Source: Deltaproteobacteria bacterium
GTDB taxonomy: Bacteria; Desulfobacterota; DSM-4660; Desulfatiglandales; Desulfatiglandaceae
Direction of reading: 5' to 3'
Assembly: GCA_019314425.1 (NCBI GenBank)
Contig: JAFCZI010000173.1
Location: 1-5,537, forward strand
DNA length: 5,537 bases
Both the position numbers and the translations under genes were made by a program. Shown here piece by piece: positions 5,325-5,537 of this stretch (within the stretch, counting starts at the first letter, position 1; the number at the start of each line of letters is the position of its first letter). The notes beneath the pieces are model-generated. The model saw nothing but the letters and a program-made list of their open reading frames with translations. It ran no database searches and was not told where the DNA came from.

Positions 5325-5341
5325 AACCTTTTTGAAAGGTT
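5325..5341 (+). promoter_or_regulatory. Hairpin containing the ribosome-binding candidate of the glycosyltransferase gene
   Basis: AACCTTT (5325-5331), loop TTG, AAAGGTT (5335-5341) is a perfect 7-bp hairpin ending 11 bases before ATG 5353. The only purine-rich Shine-Dalgarno candidate, AAAGG (5335-5339), lies in its right arm and is 13 bases from the ATG, somewhat far. If transcribed from upstream, the hairpin would mask the site. It lacks a following T-run, so it is a poor terminator. Confidence 0.4.
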
Positions 5342-5352
5342 TCGATATCGCA

Positions 5353-5537
5353 ATGAAACTTCTTTATAATTCATTATCTATGGCACCGCCCATATCAGGT
5401 ATTGGTCGTTATACGACCCTATTATCCGATCGTATGGCTGAGCATCCGGAGATTGAAAACGTTAAATATTTTGATCACTGGAATGTGTTAGATAAGAAAC
5501 CTGAATTTGGCAATTCCGGTAAAGATCAATTCATCAT
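5353..5537 (+). CDS. GT4-type glycosyltransferase, N-terminal fragment cut by window end
   Basis: Sixty-one codons are visible before the window ends. The sequence begins MKLLYNSLSMAPPISGIGRY and continues TTLLSDRMAE. The SGIGRYT motif (15-21), following a short beta strand, is the classic N-terminal donor/acceptor loop of GT-B family 4 (GT1-clan) glycosyltransferases that build exopolysaccharide, O-antigen or glycolipid chains. No catalytic C-terminal EX7E motif can be seen because the gene is truncated by the window. The frame is open upstream to 5254, including ATG 5281, but that ATG lacks a ribosome-binding site and the family N-terminus fits ATG 5353. Codon use is clearly more AT-rich (AAT, TTA, TAT, GAT, AAA) than in the mqn genes, common in polysaccharide clusters and possibly a sign of transfer. 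Substrate is unknown. Confidence 0.8.
   Translation, partial: MKLLYNSLSMAPPISGIGRYTTLLSDRMAEHPEIENVKYFDHWNVLDKKPEFGNSGKDQFI

Noticed and set aside
5281..5352. Upstream in-frame ATG extending the glycosyltransferase by 24 residues
   Set aside because: No ribosome-binding site; the extension is unlike the family, whose N-terminus matches MKLLYNS at 5353.
5174..5374. 66-codon minus-strand open frame reading through the REP-like hairpin
   Set aside because: Its C-terminal GRGRPVCLP is the hairpin read as protein, it lacks a good ribosome-binding site, overlaps the start of the glycosyltransferase gene and resembles no family.

Overview
The window reads as an ordinary chromosomal stretch from an anaerobic or facultative bacterium that makes menaquinone by the futalosine route. 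I favour a sulfate-reducer-like member of the Desulfobacterota. The grounds are two mqn genes, a multi-cluster membrane iron-sulfur protein and the general style of the intergenic DNA. This is inference, since no rRNA or other taxonomic marker is present.

The left four-fifths is one block on the minus strand, transcribed from right to left. It begins with a TetR-family regulator (ATG at 4594). Next come mqnB (futalosine hydrolase) and mqnD (1,4-dihydroxy-6-naphthoate synthase). These three overlap by four bases at each junction (ATGA, then TTGA), so they form a tight, probably translationally coupled operon. A 58-bp gap follows, containing a TATAAT hexamer, and then a YccM-like polytopic membrane protein with two CxxxCP motifs and two 4Fe-4S ferredoxin motifs. 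After a further 70 bp comes a two-CBS-domain protein, followed 13 bp later by an HPP-family membrane protein with a GTG start and a strong Shine-Dalgarno.

Upstream of the TetR gene is a perfect 7-bp inverted repeat, spacer 9, a good candidate for the regulator's own operator. Past this 231-bp divergent region, on the plus strand, lies a 105-residue soluble, charged, probably helical protein that I cannot name. A 209-bp gap follows. It contains a REP-like hairpin with the diagnostic GTAG foot and, just before the next start codon, a small hairpin that includes the only purine-rich ribosome-binding candidate. The window closes inside the first 61 codons of a GT4-type glycosyltransferase whose AT-rich codon use differs from the mqn genes.

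The functional theme is quinone biosynthesis (mqnB, mqnD), probably under local TetR control, beside a membrane iron-sulfur protein that could exchange electrons with the quinone pool (inference). The HPP and CBS genes resemble the two halves of a fusion seen elsewhere. I found no phage, transposase gene, CRISPR array, tRNA or rRNA. Nothing here stands out as a wholly new system. The most useful leads are the TetR-mqnBD arrangement with its operator candidate, the REP-like element and the unnamed small protein.
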